64,000 nucleotides of DNA from JAYOEY01 sp038116945 (GTDB lineage: Bacteria > Pseudomonadota > Alphaproteobacteria > MPNO01 > UBA2964), in contig JAYOEY010000013.1 in the NCBI GenBank assembly GCA_038116945.1, forward strand, positions 42,374 to 106,373, written 5' to 3'. Below the pieces are notes generated by a model that worked only from the letters and a program-made list of their open reading frames with translations, was not told the origin of the DNA and ran no database searches. The position numbers and the translations under genes are program-made. Numbering within the stretch: position 1 is the first letter of the stretch; the number at the start of each line of letters is the position of its first letter. Below, piece after piece: positions 17,950 through 27,089 of the stretch.

Positions 17950-19497
17950 ATGACGGCGCCGCTCCCGCCGACCGGGCTGGTGCCCGACGAGGTTCGGCCG
18001 ATCGCCGAACAGATCCGCACGAACGCGATTCTCTATCCCGAAAAGGACGCGCTCGTCTGCGTCGAGGACGGCCGCAGCCTCGACTGGGCGCAGCTTGAGG
18101 ATCTCTGCGCCCGGGTGGCGTCGTGGCTGGAAAAACAGGGGGTGGACGCCAACGACCGCGTGGCCGTGCTGGGCGAAAACACCCTGGAGATGCTGATCCT
18201 GTATTACGCGGTGCAGGCGCGCGGCGCGACATGGTGCACCGTGCACACGGAGGTCAACCGCAACCATCTGGTCGAGATGCTCGACCGCATCGAGCCCGAA
18301 TTCATCCTCTATCAGGTCGGGCTGGGGCTCAGCGTGCTGGCGCGCGACAGCCGCTTCAAATGGATTCCCTACGAGGCCTATGACGAGGTCGACGGGTTTT
18401 TCGCCGACCTGCCGCCGGAAGCCGGCGATATCGAGGCGGTGAACGGGCCGGAAGACCGCTGCGTCATTTCCTTTACCTCCGGCACCTCGGCGCAGCCCAA
18501 GGGCGTGCTGCACAGCTTCTGCAACTACCAGGCTATCGCGCAGCACCAGCTCGACCGCTGGTCGCTGGACGAGGACGACGTCGTCCTCGAATTCCGCTCC
18601 TTCAGCTGGGCGTCGGCGCACATGCTGTCGCTCAACCCGGTGATGCTGGCGGGCGCGACGCTGCTGTTCGCGAAGAATTTTTCGCGCCGGCGCTTCGCGA
18701 CCTGGCTGATGGATTACCAGCCGACCGTCGTCATCGCGGTGCCGGCCGTGATCAACATGCTGCTCGACAATCCGCCCGAGGACGCGGCCGACGCGTTCGA
18801 AAGCGTGCGTTTCGTTTCCTGCAGCACGGCGCCGCTGATGCCCGACGCGCACGAACGTTTCGAAAGCCTCTACGGCGTCGAACTGGTTCAGCTCTACGGG
18901 ATGAGCGAAGGCGGCGTGGTGGCGGCCAACCGTCCCGGTTCGCGCCGCATCGGCAGCGTGGGGCGGCCCGGCATGTATCAGGATCTCAGGATCCTGGGGC
19001 CTGACGGTCAACGCCTGCCTGCCGGCGAGATCGGCGACATCGTCACGGTCAGCGCCCAGCACGCGCACGCCTACCTGCATGCCGGCGGCAGGATCGAGCC
19101 GATCCGCGGCCATACGCTGCCGACCGGCGATCTCGGCTATCTGGATTCCGAAGGCTACGTGCATGTGACGGGCCGCGCCCGCGACGTCATCATCCGGGGC
19201 GGGGTCAACATCTCGCCGCTCGAAATCGATGCCGTACTGTCGGCGCATGAAGACGTCGCCGAAGCCGCCTGTTTCGGAATTCCCGATCGGGTCTATGGAG
19301 AGGCGGTCGCCGGCTGGGTGACGCTGCGGCCCGGCGCGGTGGCCGATGAGGAGGCGCTCAAGGCTTACTGTGCGGAACGCCTGCCGGAGGCCAAGCGGCC
19401 GGTGGAGATATCCATCGTCGACAAGTTGCCGCGCAACGATCGCGGCAAAATCGACCGCAACGCGATCAAGAAATTGTGGGAAGAAGGCCGCGCATAG
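17950..19497 (+). CDS. AMP-dependent acyl/aryl-CoA ligase
   Basis: 515 aa. The adenylate-forming P-loop FTSGTSAQPKG is at residues 175-185, the adenine motif YGMSEGG follows, and the C-terminal catalytic lysine is in RGKIDR (Lys500). It activates a carboxylic acid to its CoA thioester using ATP. Spacing from ubiD is 19 bp, so the two are co-transcribed. No strong ribosome site is seen before the ATG, consistent with coupling. Substrate class (aryl or short/medium acyl) is unresolved. Confidence 0.9.
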   Translation: MTAPLPPTGLVPDEVRPIAEQIRTNAILYPEKDALVCVEDGRSLDWAQLEDLCARVASWLEKQGVDANDRVAVLGENTLEMLILYYAVQARGATWCTVHTEVNRNHLVEMLDRIEPEFILYQVGLGLSVLARDSRFKWIPYEAYDEVDGFFADLPPEAGDIEAVNGPEDRCVISFTSGTSAQPKGVLHSFCNYQAIAQHQLDRWSLDEDDVVLEFRSFSWASAHMLSLNPVMLAGATLLFAKNFSRRRFATWLMDYQPTVVIAVPAVINMLLDNPPEDAADAFESVRFVSCSTAPLMPDAHERFESLYGVELVQLYGMSEGGVVAANRPGSRRIGSVGRPGMYQDLRILGPDGQRLPAGEIGDIVTVSAQHAHAYLHAGGRIEPIRGHTLPTGDLGYLDSEGYVHVTGRARDVIIRGGVNISPLEIDAVLSAHEDVAEAACFGIPDRVYGEAVAGWVTLRPGAVADEEALKAYCAERLPEAKRPVEISIVDKLPRNDRGKIDRNAIKKLWEEGRA

Positions 19498-19509
19498 GCG
19501 AATCCGGGT

Positions 19510-19956
19510 CTACCACTCCCCGGTATTTTCCATCGACGCCCAGGGTTCGGCGGGCGGCAGCGCCTCGCCGCGCTGCAGCAGCTCGATGGATATGCCGTCG
19601 GGCGAACGCACGAACGCCATGTGGCCGTCGCGCGGCGGCCGGTTGATCGTCACCCCGCCATCCATCAGGCGCTGGCACACCGCGTAGATATCGTCGACGC
19701 GATAGGCGAGGTGGCCGAAATTGCGGCCGCCGTCATACGCTTCAGTGTCCCAGTTATAGGTAAGCTCCACCGTCGGCGAGTTGTTCTCGCCAAGCGTCGG
19801 TACGTCGCCGGGGGCGGCCAGGAACACCAGCGTAAACCGGCCCTTCTCGTGATCGCGGCGTCGCACTTCCTCAAGCCCCAGCAGGTTGCAGTAGAAATTG
19901 AGCGCCGCGTCGAGATCGCGCACCCGCACCATCGTGTGAAGATATTCCATCGGCAT
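19510..19956 (-). CDS. Single-domain VOC protein, lactoylglutathione-lyase-like
   Basis: 148 aa with one glyoxalase I fold. Metal ligands at His7, Glu64, His82 and Glu125 match the glyoxalase I pattern, so a metal-dependent isomerase is plausible. CGGGAGA precedes the ATG at 19956. It lies 44 bp after the ThDP enzyme gene on the same strand and probably shares its mRNA. Whether it detoxifies methylglyoxal or serves a pathway step is not decidable, though the context favours the latter. Confidence 0.83.
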   Translation of the reverse strand: MPMEYLHTMVRVRDLDAALNFYCNLLGLEEVRRRDHEKGRFTLVFLAAPGDVPTLGENNSPTVELTYNWDTEAYDGGRNFGHLAYRVDDIYAVCQRLMDGGVTINRPPRDGHMAFVRSPDGISIELLQRGEALPPAEPWASMENTGEW

Positions 19957-20000
19957 TTTCGGTCTCCCGTTTAAGGCGGCGGCGGCAATATCAAGCCGTG

Positions 20001-21749
20001 TCAGCGGCGGGCATCCGCCAGCGCCTGCGCATCGTCATAGGCGGTCTGGACGTTGAGCACCGCCTGGCGGCCTTCGACATCGACCGCTTTGAGCGCGCGG
20101 TCGAGCGCGCCCGGCAGGTCCTCGGCGTTGTCGACCCGTTCGCCATAGCCGCCGTTGGCCTCGACGATCTTGTGATATTCGGGCGAGGGCTCGACCGCTG
20201 TCAGCGGCGACCGGTTGAGGCGGCTCGCCGCCCCGTCGGGATGCAGGCCGAGCGTTGCCTTGCGGACCGCGCCCCACATGCGGTTGTTGATCACCAGCGT
20301 CAGGATCGGCAGCTCCATCGACGCGCCGACGAAATGGGCCGGCGTCGGGTTGCCGAACATGTAGGCGCCGTCGCCGATCGAGGCGATCACGCGGCGGTCC
20401 TTTGCCGCCAGCTTGACGCCGAGCGAGGCGCCGGTGCCCCAGCCCAGCCCGGCGGCCGGGCTGTTGCCGAAGAACGTGCCCGGCTTGCGGTGGCCGAGGA
20501 ACGGGGTCGGGATCTGGCTTTCGTTGATCAGGATGTCGTCCTCGCCCATCACCTGTCCGAGACAGTGCGATACCCAGTGAAGCTGCATGGGCCCGCCGGT
20601 GGCGCTGCGCTCGACGGCGGCGGCGCGGCCTTCAGCAGCCTTCGCCTGGGCGTCGGCCGCGCGCTTGCGCCGCGCGTCCTTCGCCGCCGCATTTTTCGCT
20701 TCGCTTCCCGCCATTGCCGCCGACAGCGCCCGGACGGCCGCGCCGCCGTCCGACGTGATGGCGAGATCGCTCGGGAAGCCGCGCACCGGATAGCCGGCAT
20801 AGAGCGGATCGACGCCGATCTGGACCACCTTCGCGTCGGGGCTGATCTTGTGAAGCGCCGGAATCCACGGCACGTCGGCTTCCAGCACCACGATCACGTC
20901 GGCATCGCCGATCAGCCCGCCCGGCTCGAACCCCATATGCATCGGATGGTCGGTCGGCAGACAGTTATAGCGCGGCCGGTAGCAGATCACCGGTATCGCG
21001 TGGGTCCCTGCAAGGTCGGCGAGCGCCGTCACGTCCTCGATATTGCGGCCGTAGGACGCGGTGATGATCATCGGATTGTCGGCACTGGCCAGCCATTCCG
21101 CTGCCTGGTCGATGGCGTTCGCGTCGGGGGCGGGGTTGCTGGCAACCGCCGCGCGGGACGGCGAGCTGTAGGAAAATTCGCCCGGATTTTCGGCCAGTAC
21201 CTCGCGCGGCAGGGTGAGGTAGACCGGCCCGCGCGGCTCGGTCATGGCGAGGGTCAGCGCGCGGTCGACGATGGTCTCCATCTGCGCGGTATTCCGTAAT
21301 TCGTAATCCCATTTGACGGCTTCCCGCACCATGCCGGCCTGGTCGAACATTTCCTGCGCCCAGTGGATGTAGATGCTGCGCGATCCCAGCGGGCCTTCCT
21401 CATTGATCGGGGTGCGACCGGCGGAAAACAGCAACGGGATGCGGTCGCGCGAGGCGTTGAGAACGCCGCAGATGCCGTTGGCGGTCCCCACGCTGACATG
21501 CAGCATCACCGCCTGAGGCTTGCCGGTCATCAAATAGTAGCCGTGCGCCATGGCGACCGCGACGTTTTCGTGCGGCACCGTTACCGGCGTCGGCGCCCTG
21601 GCCTCGCCGAGCTGGGCCTTCGACAAAGCTTCGATGATCGAGGCGAAATCGGTGCCTGCGTTGCCGAACAGATAGTCCACGCCCCGGTCTGCGAGGAGGG
21701 TCAGATAGGCTTCCGCTGCGGTGTCGGCCTGGATGGTTTGACGGGTCAT
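20001..21749 (-). CDS. ThDP-dependent enzyme of the acetolactate synthase/benzoylformate decarboxylase type (copy 2)
   Basis: 582 aa with Pyr, central and PP domains. The glutamate that activates ThDP is in PHEN (Glu61); the PP motif runs from GDGA at 459 to the Asn pair at 488-489. The central part contains an Ala/Lys-rich linker (about 330-375). It is not a close copy of the ThDP enzyme at 1978, sharing only family motifs by eye. AGGGAGCG precedes the ATG. The partner VOC gene downstream and divergent MFS carrier suggest import and cleavage of a 2-oxoacid or related compound. Confidence 0.87.
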   Translation of the reverse strand: MTRQTIQADTAAEAYLTLLADRGVDYLFGNAGTDFASIIEALSKAQLGEARAPTPVTVPHENVAVAMAHGYYLMTGKPQAVMLHVSVGTANGICGVLNASRDRIPLLFSAGRTPINEEGPLGSRSIYIHWAQEMFDQAGMVREAVKWDYELRNTAQMETIVDRALTLAMTEPRGPVYLTLPREVLAENPGEFSYSSPSRAAVASNPAPDANAIDQAAEWLASADNPMIITASYGRNIEDVTALADLAGTHAIPVICYRPRYNCLPTDHPMHMGFEPGGLIGDADVIVVLEADVPWIPALHKISPDAKVVQIGVDPLYAGYPVRGFPSDLAITSDGGAAVRALSAAMAGSEAKNAAAKDARRKRAADAQAKAAEGRAAAVERSATGGPMQLHWVSHCLGQVMGEDDILINESQIPTPFLGHRKPGTFFGNSPAAGLGWGTGASLGVKLAAKDRRVIASIGDGAYMFGNPTPAHFVGASMELPILTLVINNRMWGAVRKATLGLHPDGAASRLNRSPLTAVEPSPEYHKIVEANGGYGERVDNAEDLPGALDRALKAVDVEGRQAVLNVQTAYDDAQALADARR

Positions 21750-21856
21750 GAAACGCGCTCCCTGATATAGTCCGGCAAATGTCCGGTCCGCTCGATAGCA
21801 TGCGCCCCGGCATTTGAACAGGACGCCCCCGGGGCGTCGCCCACCGACGACACATC

Positions 21857-22984
21857 ATGGCCTTCCGACTGTCCTTCTTCTACGCGGCGCTGTTCCTGAC
21901 CATCGGGATCATGATGCCGTTCTGGCCGGTATGGCTCAAATCGCGCGGGCTCAACGCCGCAGAGATCGGCCAGATTCTGGCGGTCGCCATGTGGCTCCGC
22001 GCCTTTACCAGCCCGATGCTGGCCCAGTACGCCGACCGGCGCGGGCGGCCCGACCGGCTGGCGATCCTGCTTGGCTGGGGCGCGCTGACGGTCAACTGCC
22101 TGTTCTTCTTTACCCATGATTTCTGGTCGATCCTGGCGGTTTCGATCCTGTCGACGATGAGCTTTACCGCGCTGATGCCTCTGGGCGATGCGGTGACCAT
22201 GCTGAAGGTGCGCGAAGGCGTCCTCGATTACGGGCGGGTGCGGCTGTGGGGGTCCATCGCCTTTATCGTCGCGGCGACCGGCAGCGGCTACCTGCTGGAG
22301 GGACGGCCGCCGTCGGCGATCCTGTGGCTGATCATCGGCGGGCTGGTGCTCGTGGTGATCGGCTGTCACGCCATTCCGCGCGCCGAAACGCCCGGCAGTT
22401 CCAGCTTTCTGGCGCCGCTCCGCGCGATCCTGCACGAAAGACGGGTCATCGCGTTCATGATCGCCGCCAGCCTCGTGCAGGCGAGCCACGCGGTCTATTA
22501 CGGGTTCGCCACGCTGCACTGGCAGGCGGCCGGCATCGGCGGCGGCACGATCGGCGCGCTGTGGGCCGAGGGCGTGATCTGCGAGGTCGCCCTGTTCGCC
22601 TTTTCGGGCCGGGTGGTGGCGAGATTCGGTCCCGTCGCGCTGCTGGCGATGGGGGCGGGGGCGGGGCTGATCCGCTGGCTCGTGCTGGGCGCGACGACCG
22701 ATATCTGGGCGCTGGTCGCGGTGCAGGGGCTCCACGCGCTGACCTTCGGCGCGACCCATCTGGCAGCGATGCATTACATCGCGCAGAACGTGCCGGCGCA
22801 GTTCGCCTCAACGGCACAGAGCGTCTATTCGAGCTTTTTCGGCGGCACCATCATGGCGCTCGCCATGCTGTCGTCCGGGTGGCTGTTCGAGAATTACGGC
22901 GGGCAGGCCTTTACGGTGATGAGCGCGCTTGCGGTTGCGGCGCTGGCGCTCATGGTCGCCGGTCTGAGGCCCCTTCGGTCATGA
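21857..22984 (+). CDS. MFS transporter, phenylpropionate/HcaT-like
   Basis: 375 aa with twelve predicted membrane segments and the compact layout of the PPP/MFS_1-like group (HcaT, YhhS relatives). The inter-helix loop QYADRRGRPDR is the conserved cytosolic loop motif of the superfamily. These carriers import aromatic acids such as 3-phenylpropionate or have unknown substrates. The stop overlaps the next start by 4 nt (ATGA). It diverges from the ThDP enzyme gene by about 107 bp. Confidence 0.85.
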   Translation: MAFRLSFFYAALFLTIGIMMPFWPVWLKSRGLNAAEIGQILAVAMWLRAFTSPMLAQYADRRGRPDRLAILLGWGALTVNCLFFFTHDFWSILAVSILSTMSFTALMPLGDAVTMLKVREGVLDYGRVRLWGSIAFIVAATGSGYLLEGRPPSAILWLIIGGLVLVVIGCHAIPRAETPGSSSFLAPLRAILHERRVIAFMIAASLVQASHAVYYGFATLHWQAAGIGGGTIGALWAEGVICEVALFAFSGRVVARFGPVALLAMGAGAGLIRWLVLGATTDIWALVAVQGLHALTFGATHLAAMHYIAQNVPAQFASTAQSVYSSFFGGTIMALAMLSSGWLFENYGGQAFTVMSALAVAALALMVAGLRPLRS

Positions 22985-23427
22985 CGACGAACGGTTTCCG
23001 GCTGCTTCTTGGTGTCCTGCTGTCTCCGGTCGTCAGCGCAGCGATTATTTTCGGTATTTCCATGGTGATCGTTAAATCTGTTGTCCCCGCCAGCGTCGAA
23101 ACCGGTTCATTGATGGTGGCTGAGAATATCGCGACGATGATTTCCGTTTACGCCGGCCCATCGATAATTCTTTCCTGTCCCATAACGCTGGGGCTGGTAC
23201 TTCCGCTGCACCAGCTTTTCCTGTCACGGGGACAGACGGGGCTTGCGCGTTATCTGATCGTTGGTGCTGCGCTGGGATGTTTCGCCGCTTTTCTGGTGGT
23301 CCTGGTGGTCAGGACGCTGGGGTTCGGCACACTGCCGGTGGCCGGCTCTCTGACAGCCGGCGGCGCTATCGGCATTGCGAATGCGTTGATCTTCTGGCTG
23401 CTGGTTGTCTGGCGAAGCGGACGCTGA
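22981..23427 (+). CDS. Small four-helix membrane protein of unknown function
   Basis: 148 aa, with four hydrophobic segments near residues 7-28, 45-70, 90-112 and 120-142. The ATG overlaps the end of the MFS gene (ATGA), so translation is probably coupled. I do not recognise the family. The coding sequence is visibly less GC-biased than its neighbours (AT-rich third positions such as in the IIFGIS and IILSC stretches), a hint of different origin. It could modulate the carrier or be an unrelated passenger. Confidence 0.68.
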   Translation: MTTNGFRLLLGVLLSPVVSAAIIFGISMVIVKSVVPASVETGSLMVAENIATMISVYAGPSIILSCPITLGLVLPLHQLFLSRGQTGLARYLIVGAALGCFAAFLVVLVVRTLGFGTLPVAGSLTAGGAIGIANALIFWLLVVWRSGR

Positions 23428-23429
23428 CT

Positions 23430-24593
23430 TTAACGCTCAGGCCTCGGCCTCTCCCCCCGCTTGGCCAGCTCGGCGATCCGGACTTCCTCTGAAATAAACG
23501 GCAGGTGATGGTCTTCCTTGGCGACCGGCGTCGCCTTGTCGGTCAGTAACTGCCAGCTGGCGCCGCGGTCCTCGGTGGCGAACACCTCGCCCGTCGCGGT
23601 GCCGGCGACCAGCATCATGCCGCCCGGCCAGACATGCTGCGACATGGCTTCGATCGCGCCTTCCATCGGATCGGGCAGCCCGTCGACGATCATCGACCAG
23701 CTGTCGCCGTCGTCGTCGCTGCGCTGCACCGACGAATACGCCTTGCCCGCGTCGTACCAGTTGCGCGGATTCAGCTTCGAGCCTCCAGAATAGATGATCC
23801 GGTCGTCGTCGGGGTCGAGGAAAGCGAAATCGGGATAACCCATGGACCCGTTGCGATAGGTCTTGCGGTCGTACGTCAGCCCGCCATCGTCGCTGCGATA
23901 GATGCCGACGCCCGTCACGATCACGAGCCGGGCCGGATCGTCCGGCTTGAAGACGAGGCGGTGCAGGTCGCGATAGGATTCGTCGTCGGGACGGGAGTAT
24001 CCGGTCAGGTCGGTCCAGCTTTTCCCGTCGTCGGTCGATTTCAGGAACGCGCCCTGTTCCACCAGCACGTAGAGCGTGTCGGGTTCGGCCGGGTGGAAGG
24101 CGGTCTGCTTTACATGCGCGATATGGGGCGGCGGCGGGAAGGTCCATTTTTCCGTATCCGCCACCTCGTAGATCGATTCGATCTCGCTCCAGCTTTCGCC
24201 CAGATCGTTGCTGCGATAAAGCGCCGCCGGGCGCGTGCCGAGGAACAGGGTCACGTCGCCGCCGCGCCGCCGCGCCGCGAGGGAATACATGTGCTGATGC
24301 CCGATATCTTCGGCGATGCGCCGCCAGTCATGTCCCTCGCCGTCATCGCTGACCCAGAGCCCGCCGTCGTCATGGGCGGCAGCGAACAGCCTGTTCGAGC
24401 CGTCTTCGTACACCAGCGCCGCTATGTGCAAATCGTCGAGCGACCGGCGGACGAGCGACCAGGGCGCGCCCGCCTCGGCGCGTTCCAGCGTGGCGACGCC
24501 TTCGAGCGTGCCGACCTGGATCCGGGTCGCCGGGCCGTCGCCCGTTGTCGTCTGCTGTCCGCTGGGGGAAAGAAAAACGGTGTTCGGGGCCAT
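23430..24593 (-). CDS. BNR/sortilin-like beta-propeller protein
   Basis: 387 aa. Repeated Asp-box motifs (S-x-D-x-G-x-S/T-W) are seen, for example SNDLGESW, STDDGKSW, SDDGGLTY, SDDDGDSW and TEDRGASW, marking a six- or seven-bladed propeller like sialidases or VPS10 domains. There is no signal peptide, so it looks cytosolic. AAGGAGG precedes the ATG at 24593. The sialidase catalytic Arg triad cannot be assigned, so glycosidase activity should not be assumed. It is divergent from a TAXI-type binding-fold gene. Confidence 0.78.
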   Translation of the reverse strand: MAPNTVFLSPSGQQTTTGDGPATRIQVGTLEGVATLERAEAGAPWSLVRRSLDDLHIAALVYEDGSNRLFAAAHDDGGLWVSDDGEGHDWRRIAEDIGHQHMYSLAARRRGGDVTLFLGTRPAALYRSNDLGESWSEIESIYEVADTEKWTFPPPPHIAHVKQTAFHPAEPDTLYVLVEQGAFLKSTDDGKSWTDLTGYSRPDDESYRDLHRLVFKPDDPARLVIVTGVGIYRSDDGGLTYDRKTYRNGSMGYPDFAFLDPDDDRIIYSGGSKLNPRNWYDAGKAYSSVQRSDDDGDSWSMIVDGLPDPMEGAIEAMSQHVWPGGMMLVAGTATGEVFATEDRGASWQLLTDKATPVAKEDHHLPFISEEVRIAELAKRGERPRPER

Positions 24594-24637
24594 GGAGTCC
24601 TCCTTCCGTCGAAATACGCGTTTCCGGCATGCTATCG

Positions 24638-24649
24638 CCCCTGCAGGGG
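24638..24649. promoter_or_regulatory. Perfect 12-bp palindrome between divergent genes
   Basis: CCCCTGCAGGGG lies in the 138-bp region between the propeller gene (start 24593) and the TAXI-type gene (start 24732). It is central to the region, as expected for an operator serving both directions. Its half-site CCCTG/CAGGG recurs in the inverted repeat at 34767-34787. Confidence 0.3.
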
Positions 24650-24731
24650 AAGGCAAACCGAATCTCCGGTCCCTTGACGGGGTCCCGTCAGCCCCCGAAC
24701 ATGCGGGAAAGGATCAATCAGGGAGACGACC

Positions 24732-25706
24732 ATGGAACCGTTGCCGACAGGCGCCAATTTCAAGCGCGCCAAGATGCTGTGGGAAATCGGGCTGCACATC
24801 GCCGGCGATCCCGATATTCCTTATGGCGGCAATCGCGACATGTGCATCACGGTGGGTTCCGGCGGCCAGGCCGATTTCCGCCCGTCGCTCAAGCTCGCCA
24901 GCGGGTCGGCGATCATGGCGCATGACGTGGTCGCGGGGAATATCGACATGGCGTTCGTCAACCCGTCGGCGCTGCTGACCCAGGCCTATCGCGGCCAGGG
25001 CATCTTCGACGAGCCGCTGCCGGTCCGCATCGTGTCCAACTACCCGTCCTGGGACCAGTTCGCCATCGTCGCGCACAAAAGGCTGGGCCTCAAAACCGTG
25101 CAGGATATCAAGGATGGCAAGGTGCCGCTGAAGCTGTCGGTCCGCGAGGACCCGACCCATTCGACCTTCGTCATCATCGACCAGATCTTCCAGGCTTACG
25201 GCTTTACGGTCGATGACCTGATCTCATGGGGCGGCGAGCTGAAGCTGACCGGCGGGCCGGGCAACGAGGAACGGCGTCTGAAACCGTTGCGCGAGGGAGA
25301 GCTCGACGCCGTCGCCGACGAAGGGCTGTCGGCCTGGTTCGACGTGGCGCTGGCGCATGATTACGACACGCTCGATTTTTCCGACGACTGTTTCGAGCAA
25401 GTCTGCGGCTTCGGCTGGCGCAAATCTGTCATCAAACCGGGCGGGTTCTACAAGAACCTGACGCACGACCATACCTGCTTCAATTTCGGCGGCTGGCCGA
25501 TCTATACCCGCGACTCGATGCCCGACGAGGTGGTCTACGACGTGTGCGACGCCATCGTCGCCCGCCAGGCGGAAATCCCGTGGGAGGAACGCTCCTGGAC
25601 CGATATCTCGCTGCCCTTCATCGACAATGAGGCGACGCCGATGGATGTGCCGCTGCATCCCGGCACCGAGCGCTGGCTCAAGGACATGGAAGGGAAGCTG
25701 AAATAA
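24732..25706 (+). CDS. TAXI-type solute-binding-fold protein without signal peptide
   Basis: 324 aa. The sequence follows the TRAP-associated extracytoplasmic immunogenic (TAXI) pattern: an opening ITVGSGG, a middle NIDMAFVNPSALL, later LRIVS-like strands and a lower-lobe LSVREDPTHST. The protein begins MEPLPTGANFKRAKML with no hydrophobic leader, so it appears cytosolic. No TRAP permease is nearby. It may be an enzyme or sensor built on the binding-protein fold. AGGGAGACGACC precedes the ATG. Confidence 0.7.
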   Translation: MEPLPTGANFKRAKMLWEIGLHIAGDPDIPYGGNRDMCITVGSGGQADFRPSLKLASGSAIMAHDVVAGNIDMAFVNPSALLTQAYRGQGIFDEPLPVRIVSNYPSWDQFAIVAHKRLGLKTVQDIKDGKVPLKLSVREDPTHSTFVIIDQIFQAYGFTVDDLISWGGELKLTGGPGNEERRLKPLREGELDAVADEGLSAWFDVALAHDYDTLDFSDDCFEQVCGFGWRKSVIKPGGFYKNLTHDHTCFNFGGWPIYTRDSMPDEVVYDVCDAIVARQAEIPWEERSWTDISLPFIDNEATPMDVPLHPGTERWLKDMEGKLK

Positions 25707-27083
25707 TCAGCGCGTCGCGGCAATCGTCTCCGCCGCGATCAGCCCGATCCCGAAGCTCTTGATCAGCCCGCCGAGATAGGATGTGCGCGGGCCGCCTTCG
25801 AGCCCGCCGACCGTCGATCCTGCGGCAAACAGGCCGGGGATCGGGCTGTCGTTTCCGTCCATCACCTGTCCCCTGCCGTTCACGCTGAGCCCGCCGGAGG
25901 TCACCGTGATGCCGGCGCAGGCCGGGATGGCATAGAAGGGCGGGCTCGTCACCGGCTGCGGCTGGTATGTCGTCGCGGTGCGGGGCGGGATCAGCACCAT
26001 GCCGAAGGCGAGATGGGCGTTGTAGGTCGCGACCGTATCGACCAGACCGGCGGGATCGATCCCCGTCGCCTCGGCCAGTTCCTCGATTGAACCGGCTTCG
26101 ATCACCGTGCCGCCGGCATCCGGCAGAGACGGGTTGGGCGGCACGTTGTCCAGGGTGCGCGCCTGGTCCCACACGTTCGCATCGAAGATCGCCGTCGCGC
26201 CGAGCGGATCGTCGAGCTTCGCAATCGCGTTGGCGATATGGATGCCGCCATATCCTTCGTCGGTGAAGCGGCGGCCGCTCGCATCGACAATTAGGCTGGT
26301 GGCGCAGATCACGTCGATCTGCGGATAGGGCCAGAGCCGTTCGTTGGTCATCGCGTCGCGGCTCAGCACGTGGCCGTAAAACGCGCCCATCCCGGCGGTT
26401 GCCGCGCCGATTCCGGTCGCCATGCGCAGCCCGTCGCCGACCCCGGTGCCGGCGTTGCGCCGTTGCAGCGCGGCCGGGTCGCAGCCGATATGGGTGCGCA
26501 TCAGATCGGGGCCGGCCTGGAACCCGCCATCGGCAATGACCACGGCGGGCGCTTCGATCGTCTCGCCGCCCGCCTCGACGCCGGCGATCGCGCCGTCCTT
26601 CTTGACGATGCGCGTGACGCGCACGCCGCGCCGCAGTTCGCCGCCGCGCGGCGCCAGGTTCTTTTCCAGCAGCTGCAGCAGCCGGTTGGCGCCGCTGCCC
26701 TGCCAGTCGAGTCCGGCCTTCATCTCGCGCAGCGGCGATAGCATCGGCATGTCGTCGGTGCGCCGCGGGTGGTTTTCGAATTCGGCGCCCTGCGATCTGA
26801 GCCATTCTATGGTCGCGGCGGCCCGGTCGGCGATGGCGCGGGCGAGGTCGGGACGCGCCGTCCCGTCGGTGCCGTCCATGATGGCGGCGTAGAGGTCGTC
26901 CGGCGGCGTGCGCGGCGGGTTGAAGGCGATGTGGACGGAGCCCGTCGAATAGCGCGAATTGCAGGGGTAGAATTCGTCCCCGCCGGCCTCGAGCACCAGC
27001 GGTTTCAGCCCCAGCTCCGCCGCCCGGTTCGCAGCGGTCAGCCCGGCGAACCCGCCGCCAATGACGATGAGATCGTAGGACAT
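25707..27083 (-). CDS. FAD-dependent oxidoreductase, flavocytochrome c/tricarballylate dehydrogenase type
   Basis: 458 aa. The dinucleotide motif GGGFAG is at residues 9-14, a fumarate-reductase-type cap follows, and the C-terminal FAD contact reads PIPGLFAAGSTVGG. Related to tricarballylate dehydrogenase (TcuA) and fumarate reductase flavoproteins. It lies 6 bp after the double-cupin gene on the same strand, so they form an operon. A dehydrogenase acting on a di- or tricarboxylate is a reasonable but unproven guess. Confidence 0.85.
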   Translation of the reverse strand: MSYDLIVIGGGFAGLTAANRAAELGLKPLVLEAGGDEFYPCNSRYSTGSVHIAFNPPRTPPDDLYAAIMDGTDGTARPDLARAIADRAAATIEWLRSQGAEFENHPRRTDDMPMLSPLREMKAGLDWQGSGANRLLQLLEKNLAPRGGELRRGVRVTRIVKKDGAIAGVEAGGETIEAPAVVIADGGFQAGPDLMRTHIGCDPAALQRRNAGTGVGDGLRMATGIGAATAGMGAFYGHVLSRDAMTNERLWPYPQIDVICATSLIVDASGRRFTDEGYGGIHIANAIAKLDDPLGATAIFDANVWDQARTLDNVPPNPSLPDAGGTVIEAGSIEELAEATGIDPAGLVDTVATYNAHLAFGMVLIPPRTATTYQPQPVTSPPFYAIPACAGITVTSGGLSVNGRGQVMDGNDSPIPGLFAAGSTVGGLEGGPRTSYLGGLIKSFGIGLIAAETIAATR

Positions 27084-27089
27084 CTGCGC

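Noticed and set aside
20001..21749. ilvB-type acetolactate synthase assignment
   Set aside because: Neither ThDP enzyme has an adjacent small regulatory subunit or ilvC, and the context is catabolic, so a biosynthetic gene symbol was not given.
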